Positions 1 through 8,003 are shown, numbered from the stretch's first letter. The stretch: DNA of 64,000 nucleotides from an uncultured Clostridium sp. (GCA_902462295.1 CABQAZ010000003.1:35446-99445), one strand, 5' to 3'. Made by a program: numbers and translations. Notes: generated by a model not told the origin, from the letters alone.

Positions 1-86
1 AGATAAACTAATAATTCATAATCCCGAAAAATTTTCTACGTATTTTATTGAAAGCAATCCATAAACTACCAATAAATTAACATTTT

Positions 87-116
87 TTGACAAATAGCTT
101 AAGTTTTACATAATAT
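87..116 (+). promoter_or_regulatory. Predicted sigma-A promoter upstream of the radical SAM gene
   Basis: A TTGACA -35 box (87-92) is followed after 18 bases by TAATAT (111-116). The gene start is about 120 bases downstream, preceded by AAAGGAGAAC. Confidence 0.5.
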
Positions 117-234
117 TATGATACAATATAAACTGTAATTTGGGCTAAATGCTTGATTATATGGTAGGATAAAGCAGTTCGAAAAATGTATGAGAAAAAT
201 TTAATTCATACACAATTATGAAAGGAGAACAACT

Positions 235-1128
235 ATGAGTAGTAGCAACCCTAACCAAGAAGTCCGTGTGGTAGCGGAAAATCGGAGTGGAATTGTAACA
301 CATCCGAGAGAAATAATGGACTTAAAAGAATTGTTCGTTATTTTGACTTACCACTGCAATGGAAATTGCGAGTATTGTATTGAAAGAAATGTTCACCAGA
401 AAGGAATGATTAGCGACGAAAACTTCGAAAAAGCAATTGCTTTCGCTAAAGAAAAAGGGTTAACAACCATTTTCTTGCACGGAGGAGAGCCGTCTGTTCA
501 TCCCAATATCGTTAGCTATGCAAAAAAATCTAAAGATGCAGGATTTTTGGTAAAGATGTTTACAAATGGTATTGCCATTGATAGAATTAGGCAGTTGGAT
601 GGTATCCTTGACGAGATTATTTTCTCGTATAGAGGCGACTATTCCTTGCATAATCAGAGTGAATGGAAAACGCCGTTGTCCCTGCAGGTACTTGTAACTC
701 AAGATGAGTTTCCGACATTAGAAGATTTGAGAACTTTTATTGTTGAAAAAAGAGCTACAGGAATGAAACTTAGAATTCATACTTTAAATCCGGTGAATCA
801 GTATTCGTATGACCATCAGTATGTCTCATATCTCGAAGATATGTTTATGGAACTTCCTGATGATGAGGTTTATTGTGCAAGCAATAAGGTCATGTTAGCA
901 TTTGAAGGTGTTGGAATTCGTTTGACGAATAAGTCTCTGAATCCTTCTCATCTCAAATACAGCATGACACCGTCTGGTGAAATTCAGACCAATTTCAAGA
1001 GACATTTCAATGAAATTGTAAAGAATGAAACGATGGAAGCTCTGTTGCAAAAATCTCAGGAAAAGTTAATGAGACTGAGAGCGGACAAGAGCCCTGTCCC
1101 GCTGGACAAAGTATTAGGTTTTTATTGA
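235..1128 (+). CDS. Radical SAM protein of unknown substrate
   Basis: A 297-residue protein with the radical SAM iron-sulfur motif CNGNCEYC (C-x3-C-x2-C) near residue 42, followed by the glycine-rich FLHGGEPSVHP stretch that contacts S-adenosylmethionine in this superfamily. No second cluster-binding (SPASM-type) cysteine set is visible in the C-terminal half, so it looks like a single-cluster enzyme. The start has a good AAAGGAGAAC site. The coding sequence contains more C and G (CGG, CGT, GTCC codons) than the AT-rich genes to its right, which suggests recent transfer. A DUF402-type gene follows 45 bases later and may be co-transcribed. It may be cargo of the mobile element whose right end lies at 5826. 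Substrate and product cannot be read from the sequence. Confidence 0.8.
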   Translation: MSSSNPNQEVRVVAENRSGIVTHPREIMDLKELFVILTYHCNGNCEYCIERNVHQKGMISDENFEKAIAFAKEKGLTTIFLHGGEPSVHPNIVSYAKKSKDAGFLVKMFTNGIAIDRIRQLDGILDEIIFSYRGDYSLHNQSEWKTPLSLQVLVTQDEFPTLEDLRTFIVEKRATGMKLRIHTLNPVNQYSYDHQYVSYLEDMFMELPDDEVYCASNKVMLAFEGVGIRLTNKSLNPSHLKYSMTPSGEIQTNFKRHFNEIVKNETMEALLQKSQEKLMRLRADKSPVPLDKVLGFY

Positions 1129-1173
1129 TAACTTAATACTTAAGTGAAATGATGAAAGGATGATGTAACAAAA

Positions 1174-1707
1174 ATGAGAAAGAAATTTACAAGCAAAACA
1201 TATTTGCGTGGCGTTTCTGATTGGGACTTTGTTATGCAAAAGCAAAAATCAGAAAATTATTATCTAAGCATGAAAAGAATAAACGAAATCGATCAACCTT
1301 TTATTGTTAATATCTCAGGACAAAGTGTTGTATATATTGACAATGGGTACTATATAGTAGAGTTTACCCCATTGGAACAGTTTTACAATGCAAGAGTGTT
1401 TCTTGATAGAAACGCAGAGGTGTTAGGATATTATTTTGATATAAGTCGTGGAAATGGTGTTGAGGAAAATATACCATATTATGATGACTTGTATTTAGAT
1501 ATTATTCACTGTCCAGCAGATAATGGTTTTACAGTAATTGATGATGAAGACGAATTGTTGGAAGCATTAAATACTGGAAAAATAACAAGGGAAGAATTCG
1601 ATTTAGCAAATGAGGTTTGTTCTAAACTGTTTGAAGAAATTTTGGCAAATAAAAACATATTTATTAATATGGATAAGAAAGAATTGATTCAAAGGTGGTT
1701 TAAATAA
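1174..1707 (+). CDS. DUF402-like protein (possible nucleotide phosphatase fold)
   Basis: A 177-residue protein whose middle and C-terminal parts match the DUF402 pattern as I know it: 'YYFDIS', 'YDDLYLDIIHCPADNGFTV', then 'DDEDELLEALNTGKI' and a closing helix. Family members include a nucleoside di/triphosphatase of Staphylococcus and domains of larger RNA-linked proteins. The conserved acidic residues that bind metal in that family seem to be present (DDLYLD, DDED). It lies 45 bases after the radical SAM gene with its own AAAGGATGATG site, so the two may be one operon. The assignment to DUF402 is from memory of the pattern; activity is inferred only. Confidence 0.6.
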   Translation: MRKKFTSKTYLRGVSDWDFVMQKQKSENYYLSMKRINEIDQPFIVNISGQSVVYIDNGYYIVEFTPLEQFYNARVFLDRNAEVLGYYFDISRGNGVEENIPYYDDLYLDIIHCPADNGFTVIDDEDELLEALNTGKITREEFDLANEVCSKLFEEILANKNIFINMDKKELIQRWFK

Positions 1708-1762
1708 AAATTTCATTGATCCTTACAAACATGCTTTAAAAATCAAGGTAAATACCGAGATG

Positions 1763-1794
1763 AGACTATTGGCAATATTTGTCAGTAGTCTTTT
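1763..1794 (+). terminator. Intrinsic terminator after the DUF402-like gene
   Basis: AGACTA (1763-1768) pairs with TAGTCT (1786-1791), with further pairing inside the loop, and the stem is followed by TTTT. Confidence 0.55.
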
Positions 1795-1833
1795 ATATTG
1801 AGCAAATTAAGTATAAATGTTAAATTCATGTCA

Positions 1834-1862
1834 TTGACATTTTTCTTTTTTTTGTATATTAT
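1834..1862 (+). promoter_or_regulatory. Sigma-A promoter of the PHP-domain gene
   Basis: Perfect TTGACA (1834-1839), a 17-base spacer and TATTAT (1857-1862). The promoter lies inside an upstream in-frame open stretch and therefore supports a translation start at 1897, not further upstream. Confidence 0.75.
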
Positions 1863-1896
1863 TTTAGAAAGTATAAAAGAAAAAGAGGGAAATTTA

Positions 1897-2769
1897 ATGA
1901 TTGATTTACATATACATACATTGTATTCAGATGGAGATAAAACAGTAGAAGAAATACTAAAAATGTGTGAAAAAAAGCACATAGAATATATTTCAATAAC
2001 GGATCATGATACATGTAAACAATATCAAGATGAAATACTTAAAGCTAATACAATATTTAGTGGTAAAATTATAAAAGGCTCAGAATTGCATGCAATGTTT
2101 CAAAACGAGAATATCGAAATATTAGCTTATAATATAGATCCTAATATAATAAATGAATGGTGTGAAAAATATTATTCAGATGAAATATTGAAGAAACAAC
2201 AAGACATACTGTATCGAAGATTATTAATGATTTGTGATAAAAAAGGACTTGTATATGATGAAAAAAAAATAAAAAAACCAACAAAAGTATATGAATATGT
2301 TGAAAATCCAATTTATGAAGAAATACTTAAATATCCTGAAAATTGCACAATATTAGGAGAGTTTGCAGAATCATTTAATATATTTTTTAGAAAAGGACTA
2401 TCAAATCCAGAAAGCAGTTATTCTATGAATTATGCCGAATTTAGACCACAATATAAAGAAGTAATTGATATTATTCATAAAGCAGGAGGAAAAGCATTTT
2501 TGGCACATCCGTTTGAATATAGATTTCAAAACATTATTAAATTTATAGATGACTTAAGAAAAGAAGCTGAGTTAGATGGAATAGAATGTTATCATCCTTC
2601 ATCTGCAAATGACAATAAGAAAGATATTTTAGTAGAATATGCTAGAAAAAATGGATTATTTATTAGTGGTGGAAGTGATTATCATGGTAAAATAAAACCT
2701 GATATAGAGATTGGTGTAGGTAGAGGAAATTTAAATATAACAAAGGAAATAATAGAAGCTTGGTTATAA
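1897..2769 (+). CDS. PHP-domain metal-dependent phosphoesterase
   Basis: A 290-residue protein that opens with the PHP signature DLHIHTLYSDG and continues with SITDHDT, both metal-binding motifs of the polymerase and histidinol phosphatase domain. Later metal ligands are AHPFEY and GSDYHG near the C-terminus. The overall form resembles YciV/TrpH-type phosphoesterases that act on nucleotide 3',5'-bisphosphates or oligonucleotides; the exact substrate is not known here. The frame is open upstream, but the AGAGGG site ends a few bases before ATG 1897 and a strong promoter sits at 1834-1862, so this start was chosen. It is monocistronic, with a strong terminator downstream. It may be cargo of the partly visible left mobile element. 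Confidence 0.8.
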   Translation: MIDLHIHTLYSDGDKTVEEILKMCEKKHIEYISITDHDTCKQYQDEILKANTIFSGKIIKGSELHAMFQNENIEILAYNIDPNIINEWCEKYYSDEILKKQQDILYRRLLMICDKKGLVYDEKKIKKPTKVYEYVENPIYEEILKYPENCTILGEFAESFNIFFRKGLSNPESSYSMNYAEFRPQYKEVIDIIHKAGGKAFLAHPFEYRFQNIIKFIDDLRKEAELDGIECYHPSSANDNKKDILVEYARKNGLFISGGSDYHGKIKPDIEIGVGRGNLNITKEIIEAWL

Positions 2770-2845
2770 ATATTATAATAATTAATACTTATTAATAAAT
2801 TTAATTACATCATAAAAATATAAAATATAGTGAATATAAAACGGA

Positions 2846-2882
2846 AAAAGCGATAATGAATAATAATTCTATTATCGCTTTT
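2846..2882. terminator. Bidirectional terminator
   Basis: AAAAGCGATAAT (2846-2857) pairs perfectly with ATTATCGCTTTT (2871-2882). The A and T tracts on the two sides allow it to serve both the PHP gene on plus and the small gene on minus. Confidence 0.8.
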
Positions 2883-2888
2883 CATAGG

Positions 2889-3215
2889 TTATTTTATAAT
2901 TCCAATATTTTTAAAATAATAATATGCTTCTCTAGCCCCCAAAAAGAATATTTCTCTTTCTTCAAAATCACACATTTTCATATATAAAGAATTCAATTTT
3001 TGTAACATTTTACATTCTTTCTTGTTTAATTCTAATGTTTCTTTATCTTCTAAAATCAGTTGTAAGTTTGGGTAATCATTCATTATTTTGTGAAATTGCT
3101 CATATAAATTTTTATATTCTAAATTATTTCTTTTTAATTTTATTCTTGAACTATCTATTAATTCATATAATTCTATTGAATCCATATCATATAATTTTAA
3201 TTCTTTATTTTCCAT
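2889..3215 (-). CDS. Small conserved mobilization-module protein (copy 1)
   Basis: A 108-residue, charged, largely helical protein that I do not recognise by name. It is paralogous to the minus-strand gene at 13550-13879: both end in 'EREI(F/Y)F.GA..AYYYFK.IGII' after a long helical region. Both lie downstream of a mobV relaxase gene in the same orientation, so the protein belongs to the mobilization and replication module of these elements. Start ATG 3215 was chosen because the AGAAAGGATTTG site ends 6 bases before it and overlaps the stop of mobV. A longer reading from 3257 would run into mobV. Function unknown; the conserved YYYF ending is the only obvious signature. Confidence 0.65.
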   Translation of the reverse strand: MENKELKLYDMDSIELYELIDSSRIKLKRNNLEYKNLYEQFHKIMNDYPNLQLILEDKETLELNKKECKMLQKLNSLYMKMCDFEEREIFFLGAREAYYYFKNIGIIK

Positions 3216-3231
3216 TATTATCAAATCCTTT

Positions 3232-4456
3232 CTAATATTCAATATAAAAGTTATCATTTTTATTCTTAAATTGGTTTATATCAAGTTGTTTTTCAAAATT
3301 AAAGTTAGTGTATGTTTCTCTTTCAAAATCTCGTATAAGCTCATCCTCAGATGGATATGAAAATTTATGACAAAGCCATTTGATAAATTTTTTAAGAGTT
3401 GTTTTAAATTTATCTATTGTTTTCTTTAGATACTTATTTTCTTGTTTTAATTTATGAATTTCTTTTTTATATTCATGTTCCATATTATAGGCTTTACTTT
3501 CAAATTTTAACTCTAGTTCTTTTTCTTTATTTTCCAATTTTTCTTTAAGCAAAGTATTTGAGAGCTTTAAATTTACATTTTTCTCTGTTATATTTATATA
3601 ATCTTCTTTGAAATTTTCTGCAAAATCTACTGTCTTTACTTGTTTTGATAATTCTTTATTTAGAGCTAAATTTTCTTTATGAAGTTTTAAAATTAATTCA
3701 TCTTTTGGCTTTATGATTTTTTCAAATATCTTTTCATCTCTATTAAGCATTACTTTTTTTATATCGCTTATCTGCGGTGTCTCTGGTAATTCTAAAGTTA
3801 TATTTTCTAATACCTTTTTAGTATTTTCAAAATTAGTTATTTGTTTGTAATTTTGAATCGTTTCGTTTTTTCTTTTTGTTTCTTCTACTGGTAATCCTCT
3901 TTGCAAGTCAAAGCCTTTGCTTGTTATATATTCGTGAAAAGCATTTTGCAAATTTCTATAACTGTCTCTACCTTTCCAAAAGTCTCTACAACATACTTTA
4001 TCAATTTCATGTCCGTCTTTATCTTTTGCATGAATTACTGGAATGTAAATCAAATGCATGTGTGGAGTGGTTTCATCAAAATGAACTACTGCTGAAATTA
4101 TATTTTTCTCTCCAAGATTTTTGTAATTGCATATAAACTTGTAGCTTTCTTCAAAATATCTTTTAGTCTCTTCCATTCCAATTGTATCAAAGAATTCTTT
4201 ATCTGATGTAAATATCATTTCACACATTATAATGCTGTTACTTCTAATTTGACCTTGTAAATCGTATTTTTTCCTTAGTTTATCAAATTCCTTTATGTAA
4301 CTTAATTCATTTTTCTTAAAGTAATAATTCAAATGCAATTTACTAATATCTATTTCCGTATTCGAATGATTTTTTGCTTTTCTATCATTATGAACGCATA
4401 TTCCGATTAGCTTGGCTCATTGTTAATTTTTCATTTCTTACTATAGCATAACTCAT
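3232..4456 (-). pseudogene. mobV: MobV/Pre-type relaxase, frameshifted near the N-terminus (copy 1)
   Basis: A relaxase that would nick oriT and start conjugal transfer of single-stranded DNA. The long frame (about 368 residues from its first Met) contains the MobV metal motif HFDETTPHMHL, and coiled-coil-rich sequence follows. The expected N-terminus, MSYAIVRNEKLT, is encoded from ATG 4456 with a good AAAGGA site, but it runs into TAA at 4388-4390 after 22 codons. The continuation, ICVHNDRKAKNHSN with the catalytic HNDR motif, is in the long frame. A +1 shift near 4400-4408 is therefore needed to join them. As read it cannot make a full relaxase unless the ribosome shifts or the assembly has an error. 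It lies between its oriT (4493-4512) and the small gene at 2889. Confidence 0.8.
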
Positions 4457-4492
4457 TGCTCCGAAGTCCTTTCTTGCTCGAAACAAATTTAT

Positions 4493-4512
4493 TTGTCTAA
4501 CACACTAGACAA
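4493..4512 (-). other. Putative oriT (MobV type), element 1
   Basis: The inverted repeat TTGTCTA/TAGACAA encloses ACACAC. On the minus strand it reads TAGTGTG then TTAGACA, closely resembling the nick region TAGTGTG/TTA of the pMV158 family oriT. It lies just upstream of mobV, where these origins usually sit, and an identical 20-base copy occurs at 15520-15539. A nick between 4501 and 4500 is inferred by analogy. Confidence 0.7.
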
Positions 4513-4573
4513 GTTTTTCAAACTTATCGTGTGCTCTGCGAGGCTCTCCTAAAAATGACCTAGCATTTTTAGA

Positions 4574-4610
4574 CTATAAATTATAATGAACTAGTCATTA
4601 TAATTTATAG
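4574..4610. repeat. Perfect 16-bp palindrome between rep and oriT (element 1)
   Basis: CTATAAATTATAATGA (4574-4589) pairs with TCATTATAATTTATAG (4595-4610) around the loop ACTAG. A related structure occurs at the same place in element 2 (15600-15637), which suggests a conserved role such as a termination, replication or mob-regulation site. Confidence 0.6.
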
Positions 4611-4612
4611 TG

Positions 4613-4644
4613 AAATTGCCCATATAAAGTATAGTTGGCAATTT
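4613..4644 (-). terminator. Hairpin after rep (element 1)
   Basis: AAATTGCC (4613-4620) pairs with GGCAATTT (4637-4644) just past the stop codon of the minus-strand rep gene. The equivalent hairpin in element 2 is GAAGTTGCAA/TTGCAACTTC at 15639-15671. Confidence 0.5.
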
Positions 4645-4661
4645 TATATTAGAGCCATTGC

Positions 4662-5567
4662 TTACGAAGTTATAGCTTTGTTATCATAAGCAAAGTAAGT
4701 ATAGAGAAAATCAGGTGAGCCATCTTCATAGTCCCTTCCTTTATAAGAAACTTTATTTTCTTTTTTCTTTGAAATAGAAATATTTGTATTCCCTAAATTA
4801 TTATATAAGCAAATCATCAAATAATTTTTAGCATTTTGTATATTAGGTATATTCTTCAATATATCTAATAATTGAATTAAATTTTCTTTTACTATAAGTT
4901 TTAATTTGTCTAATATTTTATAGTGATTAACTGTTACACTTCCTACTTTTAAGGTATCTTTATAATATAAGCTATTAATAACATCTTCTAAAATAGTTTT
5001 TTCTTCTTGTGAAAAGTCCTCTAGTTTGCATTTATCTTTTATTTCTTTTAAATAAAACTCATCATCACTATTAGGATTGATAGAATCAGTATTGATTATA
5101 TTAGTTTTGATATTATTAGTATTGATTCCTCGTAAATTCTCCGATTCTAAATTCGTAATATTTTCGATTCCAGAATCGTAATTTTTACGACTCAAGAAAC
5201 GTAAATTTTCCGTTTCTTCATGCTCAATTTTTCCAACATATATTAAATTAGGTTTTCCTAATCCTTGTCTTTTCTCTTGAACAAGTCCTGCATTATTTAA
5301 TTGTTTAAATGCTTTTGTAGCAGTTTTATCAGACAAATTTAATTTTTCTTGTACTTCTTCTCTTGTAAAGATTAAATATATATTTCTTTCATCATCTATC
5401 CAATGATTTTTTTGAGATAAATATAATCTATCTAGTAAAAAAGCATATAGTATTTTACTATCTGAATTTAATTTGTCTTTATATAAAGAACTTACAAATA
5501 GCTCTTGTGGTATTTTATAATACGAATTTTCTAAATATTCATTATCTTTATAAGGCTTAAATTCCAT
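4662..5567 (-). CDS. RepA_N-type replication initiator (element 1)
   Basis: A 301-residue protein of the RepA N-terminal family, found on Firmicutes plasmids and integrative elements. The N-terminal winged-helix part is recognised by YYKIPQELFVSSLYKDKL, then KILYAFLLDRLYLS and TREEVQEKLNLSDKTATKAF, a helix-turn-helix that would bind the origin. A low-complexity linker rich in Asn, Ile and Thr follows, then a second helical domain. Start ATG 5567 has AAAGGAGAAC upstream; the open frame before it is AT-rich leader containing direct repeats. It is clearly paralogous to the 292-residue protein at 15688-16566. In an integrated element it probably drives replication of the excised circle. It reads into the palindrome and oriT and then mobV. 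Confidence 0.75.
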   Translation of the reverse strand: MEFKPYKDNEYLENSYYKIPQELFVSSLYKDKLNSDSKILYAFLLDRLYLSQKNHWIDDERNIYLIFTREEVQEKLNLSDKTATKAFKQLNNAGLVQEKRQGLGKPNLIYVGKIEHEETENLRFLSRKNYDSGIENITNLESENLRGINTNNIKTNIINTDSINPNSDDEFYLKEIKDKCKLEDFSQEEKTILEDVINSLYYKDTLKVGSVTVNHYKILDKLKLIVKENLIQLLDILKNIPNIQNAKNYLMICLYNNLGNTNISISKKKENKVSYKGRDYEDGSPDFLYTYFAYDNKAITS

Positions 5568-5623
5568 AAAAAAGTTCTCCTTTCTGTTTATTTGAAGAAC
5601 TTTAAAACTACTTGATATTTTTC

Positions 5624-5680
5624 CTTGAAACATTCTTGAAACATTGTAAATATTTTCTTGAAACTTTTTTCTTGAAGAAA
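5624..5680. repeat. Iteron-like direct repeats upstream of rep (element 1)
   Basis: CTTGAAACATT occurs twice back to back (5624-5634 and 5635-5645), then CTTGAAACTTT at 5657-5667 and a partial CTTGAAG at 5671. Repeats like these next to an initiator gene are typical Rep-binding iterons; this is inferred. Confidence 0.5.
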
Positions 5681-5720
5681 ATATGCACATTTTATAGAAC
5701 TTTTCTGAACTCAAAAAAAT

Positions 5721-5755
5721 TATGCTATTCTCAAATTTCTTTGAAAAATAGCATA
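5721..5755. repeat. Inverted repeat near the right end of element 1
   Basis: TATGCTATT (5721-5729) pairs with AATAGCATA (5747-5755). A different hairpin (16750-16777) sits at the equivalent place in element 2, which supports homology of the two right ends. Confidence 0.45.
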
Positions 5756-5809
5756 ATTCATAACTTTTGAATTTTTATAAATTCTCTTAAATTCCCTTGA
5801 AAAAGGGCA

Positions 5810-5826
5810 AAATATGGTCGAGGCGA
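5810..5826. repeat. Attachment-site direct repeat between element 1 and element 2
   Basis: AAATATGGTCGAGGCGA is identical to 16836-16852, where it covers the CCA end and acceptor stem of tRNA-Pro. It lies about 150 bases from the 3' end of the integrase gene. It marks the left end of element 2 and the right end of element 1. Confidence 0.85.
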
Positions 5827-5890
5827 GTTGCCTTTTCCAAATACTATTTTCTTTGATATTTCAACCTTTTCAGGTAATAATTTTAAATTT

Positions 5891-5914
5891 GCGGAACATT
5901 TTTGCAGAACATTT
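5891..5914. repeat. GCRGAACATTT repeats, left end of element 2
   Basis: GCGGAACATTT (5891-5901) and GCAGAACATTT (5904-5914) recur at the right end of element 2 at 16632, 16674 and, partly, 16642 and 16686. After excision the two clusters would flank the joined att site, the usual place for integrase arm-type or excisionase sites. The rest of 5568-5978 holds only the rep leader, the iterons and the att site. Confidence 0.5.
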
Positions 5915-5978
5915 AAACTTAAATATGCTTAAAATTCTGCAAAATTCCAATTAATTATCTTTTGTATTATAAAATGTT

Positions 5979-7346
5979 TTATGAAACATTTGCTTGTGGT
6001 AGTGCGACACCGAATATATTTTTATCAACAAGATATTGTATAGCATTATCAGTTTCAGATTCAATAAATGAGCCATCTACATCAACATAGTATTTCATAG
6101 TAACAGAAATATCTTTATGTCCAAGAATTTGTTTTAATACAACTGGTGCGATCTTTGATTCAGCACATCTTGTTGCAAAAGTCCCACGAAGCATATGTGT
6201 ATGAACATCAGTCTTTTTTATTAACTTTCCTTTTTTATTTGCTTCTTCATAAATTCCAATGTTTAATTTTAATGCAATTCTTTTTAGACAACTATTTATT
6301 GAATTTTCTAAATGCATTGTACCATTTTGTTTGCAAAATAAAAGGTTGTCTTTATTTTTTATTTTATGTTCTAAAGCTTTTTCTATTATCTGCATACTAA
6401 TATTATTCATTGTTAGAGTTCTTCTACCATTATCTGTTTTTGTTGTATCTCCAATTATAATATTGCCTTTATCATCTTTGGTTTGAGTTCTTCTTATTTC
6501 TACTTTATTTTCAGATAGTATAATATCTTTCTTATAATCTAAAACTAAAGCTTCGCCGATTCTCATTCCTGTTGTTAGTAATAATAAAAGTAGATATTTA
6601 TAAGAACACTTTGCATAACTAGTATTAATTAAATAATCAACTAATTTCTTTTCTTCCTCAATTGTTAATGATTTTCTTTTATGTGATACATATTCGCTTT
6701 TGGGCTTTATAACTCTTTTGTATCCTGACATAAAATTCTCTTCGATTATTTTTTGATATTCAGCTTCGCCAAATCCCATACATAATAATTCATAGTTTTG
6801 CTTTATAGTTGACTCAGAATATTTTGACAGACTTGATAAATAATTTACAACTTCATCTCTCATAACTTTAGAAATCGCTTTATTTGCAAATGGTGCTTTA
6901 GATATTTTCTTTAAGGTGTCCATTTTTCTTTTATAAGTAGATTGATCAATTTTTTTTAGCTTATATGATTCGTTAATACAAGTTGTTATAAGTTCTACAA
7001 GTGTTTTATTACTTTTTGTAATTATTCTCGGTCCACCATTCTTGTCCATATCCAACTTATATTGCAGAGCATCTGCTAAAGCTTTTTCTTCAGTTTCTGC
7101 ACCAAATGTTTTTCTTATTGTTTTCCCTGTGGTTGTATCTCTACCTATAGTTAATAATGCTTTACAGCTTTTAGAAACATAGCATTTGTCACAATTTTTG
7201 CATAATTCATATTCTTTTTCTTTGTCAATGTACTTACTTTTTTGTATTTTTGTATTAATTTCGCAATTAGCACATATATCTTTTTCATTTTTATTTTTCG
7301 GTTTTCTTGAAATATATGTACCTACAGTAATTCCCTTAAATTCCAT
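5979..7346 (-). CDS. int: Tyrosine recombinase / integrase with Cys-rich N-terminus
   Basis: A 455-residue site-specific recombinase that should catalyse integration and excision at the 17-bp att site 150 bases away. The catalytic set is visible: R262 in TTGMRIGEAL, K303 in TTKTDNGRR, H384 and R387 in HMLRGTF, H410 in ILGHKDI, and the nucleophile Y419 or Y420 in MKYYVD. Residues 75-130 resemble an arm-binding domain and 110-200 a core-binding SAM-like domain. Unusually, residues 25-61 contain six cysteines (C25, C28, C49, C52, C55, C61), which suggests a zinc-binding extension before the arm-binding domain. The start has a GGAGAG site. A hairpin separates it from the excisionase gene upstream. 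Confidence 0.9.
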   Translation of the reverse strand: MEFKGITVGTYISRKPKNKNEKDICANCEINTKIQKSKYIDKEKEYELCKNCDKCYVSKSCKALLTIGRDTTTGKTIRKTFGAETEEKALADALQYKLDMDKNGGPRIITKSNKTLVELITTCINESYKLKKIDQSTYKRKMDTLKKISKAPFANKAISKVMRDEVVNYLSSLSKYSESTIKQNYELLCMGFGEAEYQKIIEENFMSGYKRVIKPKSEYVSHKRKSLTIEEEKKLVDYLINTSYAKCSYKYLLLLLLTTGMRIGEALVLDYKKDIILSENKVEIRRTQTKDDKGNIIIGDTTKTDNGRRTLTMNNISMQIIEKALEHKIKNKDNLLFCKQNGTMHLENSINSCLKRIALKLNIGIYEEANKKGKLIKKTDVHTHMLRGTFATRCAESKIAPVVLKQILGHKDISVTMKYYVDVDGSFIESETDNAIQYLVDKNIFGVALPQANVS

Positions 7347-7471
7347 ATAATTGAACTCTCCTTTTTGTTTAAATTTAAGGAAAACTATTGATATATTTGG
7401 ATTTTATGTTATAATTATAGCAGTTAAGGAAACTTATAGCAATAGTTTTCTTTCAGTTTAGAATTTTTGAA

Positions 7472-7499
7472 GGTTTAAATGTCGCATATTTAAATCTTC
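7472..7499 (-). terminator. Hairpin between xis and int
   Basis: GGTTTAAAT and ATTTAAATC form an inverted repeat around GTCGCAT about 10 bases past the xis stop codon on the minus strand. It could attenuate read-through from xis into int. Confidence 0.4.
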
Positions 7500-7506
7500 T
7501 TGTTTT

Positions 7507-7698
7507 TTATATATTTGTATTTTGTTGAAATTTAAAATAATCCTTAAAAGCTTCTTCCATAACTAACCATGATTTTCCTATTTTCTTTCCTGGAAAGTCT
7601 TTTTTATTAAATAGGTCTAAACAAGTTTTATTGCCGATTTGTAAAGCTTTTTTTATATCTTTTGTTTCTAAAAATGTTATACCATTTAATGTTTTCAT
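7507..7698 (-). CDS. xis: Excisionase-family DNA-binding protein
   Basis: A 63-residue protein with a MerR/excisionase-type winged helix: a predicted first helix around LETKDIKKAL, the recognition region TCLDLFNKKDFPGKKIGKSW, and the final AFKDYF helix. Size and layout match the Xis proteins of Tn916-like elements, which bend DNA and steer the integrase towards excision. AAGGAGGACAA precedes the ATG. It lies just upstream of int in the same orientation, as expected. Upstream, 7699-7974 contains no gene but holds a comparatively GC-rich leader with several short inverted repeats, where xis expression could be controlled. Confidence 0.8.
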   Translation of the reverse strand: MKTLNGITFLETKDIKKALQIGNKTCLDLFNKKDFPGKKIGKSWLVMEEAFKDYFKFQQNTNI

Positions 7699-7974
7699 AT
7701 ATATTTGTCCTCCTTGTGATTAATTTTTTAATGATAGATTTATCATAATTATTTATCGTTTGTCTTTTTGTATTTTGTCTTACATTGGAATTACACCAGT
7801 CCGATTCTATCCGACTTGCTCTCATTACGTGCGACGGCTCATCAGTCGATTACTCTGATTTCAACGCTCAAGTTGTGACTAAGCAAAAGTTTCATTAATT
7901 GTTTGTAAATGAAAATATGATGTTCCTTAAATCTAGAACATATTTGTCAATGTACTTAAAAGTTACTATTTCTA

Positions 7975-8003
7975 TTGACTTATTATAAAAAATATTCTAT
8001 AAT
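7975..8003 (+). promoter_or_regulatory. Promoter of the DUF6076-like gene
   Basis: TTGACT (7975-7980), a 17-base spacer and TATAAT (7998-8003). Confidence 0.7.

Larger units (their letters stand above)
2846..5826. mobile_element. Right part of a second, related integrative element (element 1)
   Basis: The minus-strand series small gene, mobV, oriT, rep, inverted repeat and att site at 5810-5826 mirrors the right half of element 2 (13550-16852). No integrase copy or third att site is visible to the left, so element 1 is either truncated or continues beyond position 1. The left limit given here is only the last clear homology; the genes at 235-2769 may also belong to it. Confidence 0.6.

Noticed and set aside
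1798..1896. 33-codon N-terminal extension of the PHP gene
   Set aside because: A consensus promoter lies inside it, there is no ribosome site for the upstream start, and the PHP motif begins right at 1897.
5568..5714. 49-codon N-terminal extension of the element 1 rep gene
   Set aside because: It covers the iteron-like repeats and lacks a ribosome site; copy 2 and the AAGGAG site support ATG 5567.
7800..7900. GC-richer leader upstream of xis on the minus strand containing CTGATGAG, tested as a hammerhead ribozyme
   Set aside because: The GAAA and cleavage-site segments are not at distances that allow any of the three hammerhead layouts, and the helices do not pair.
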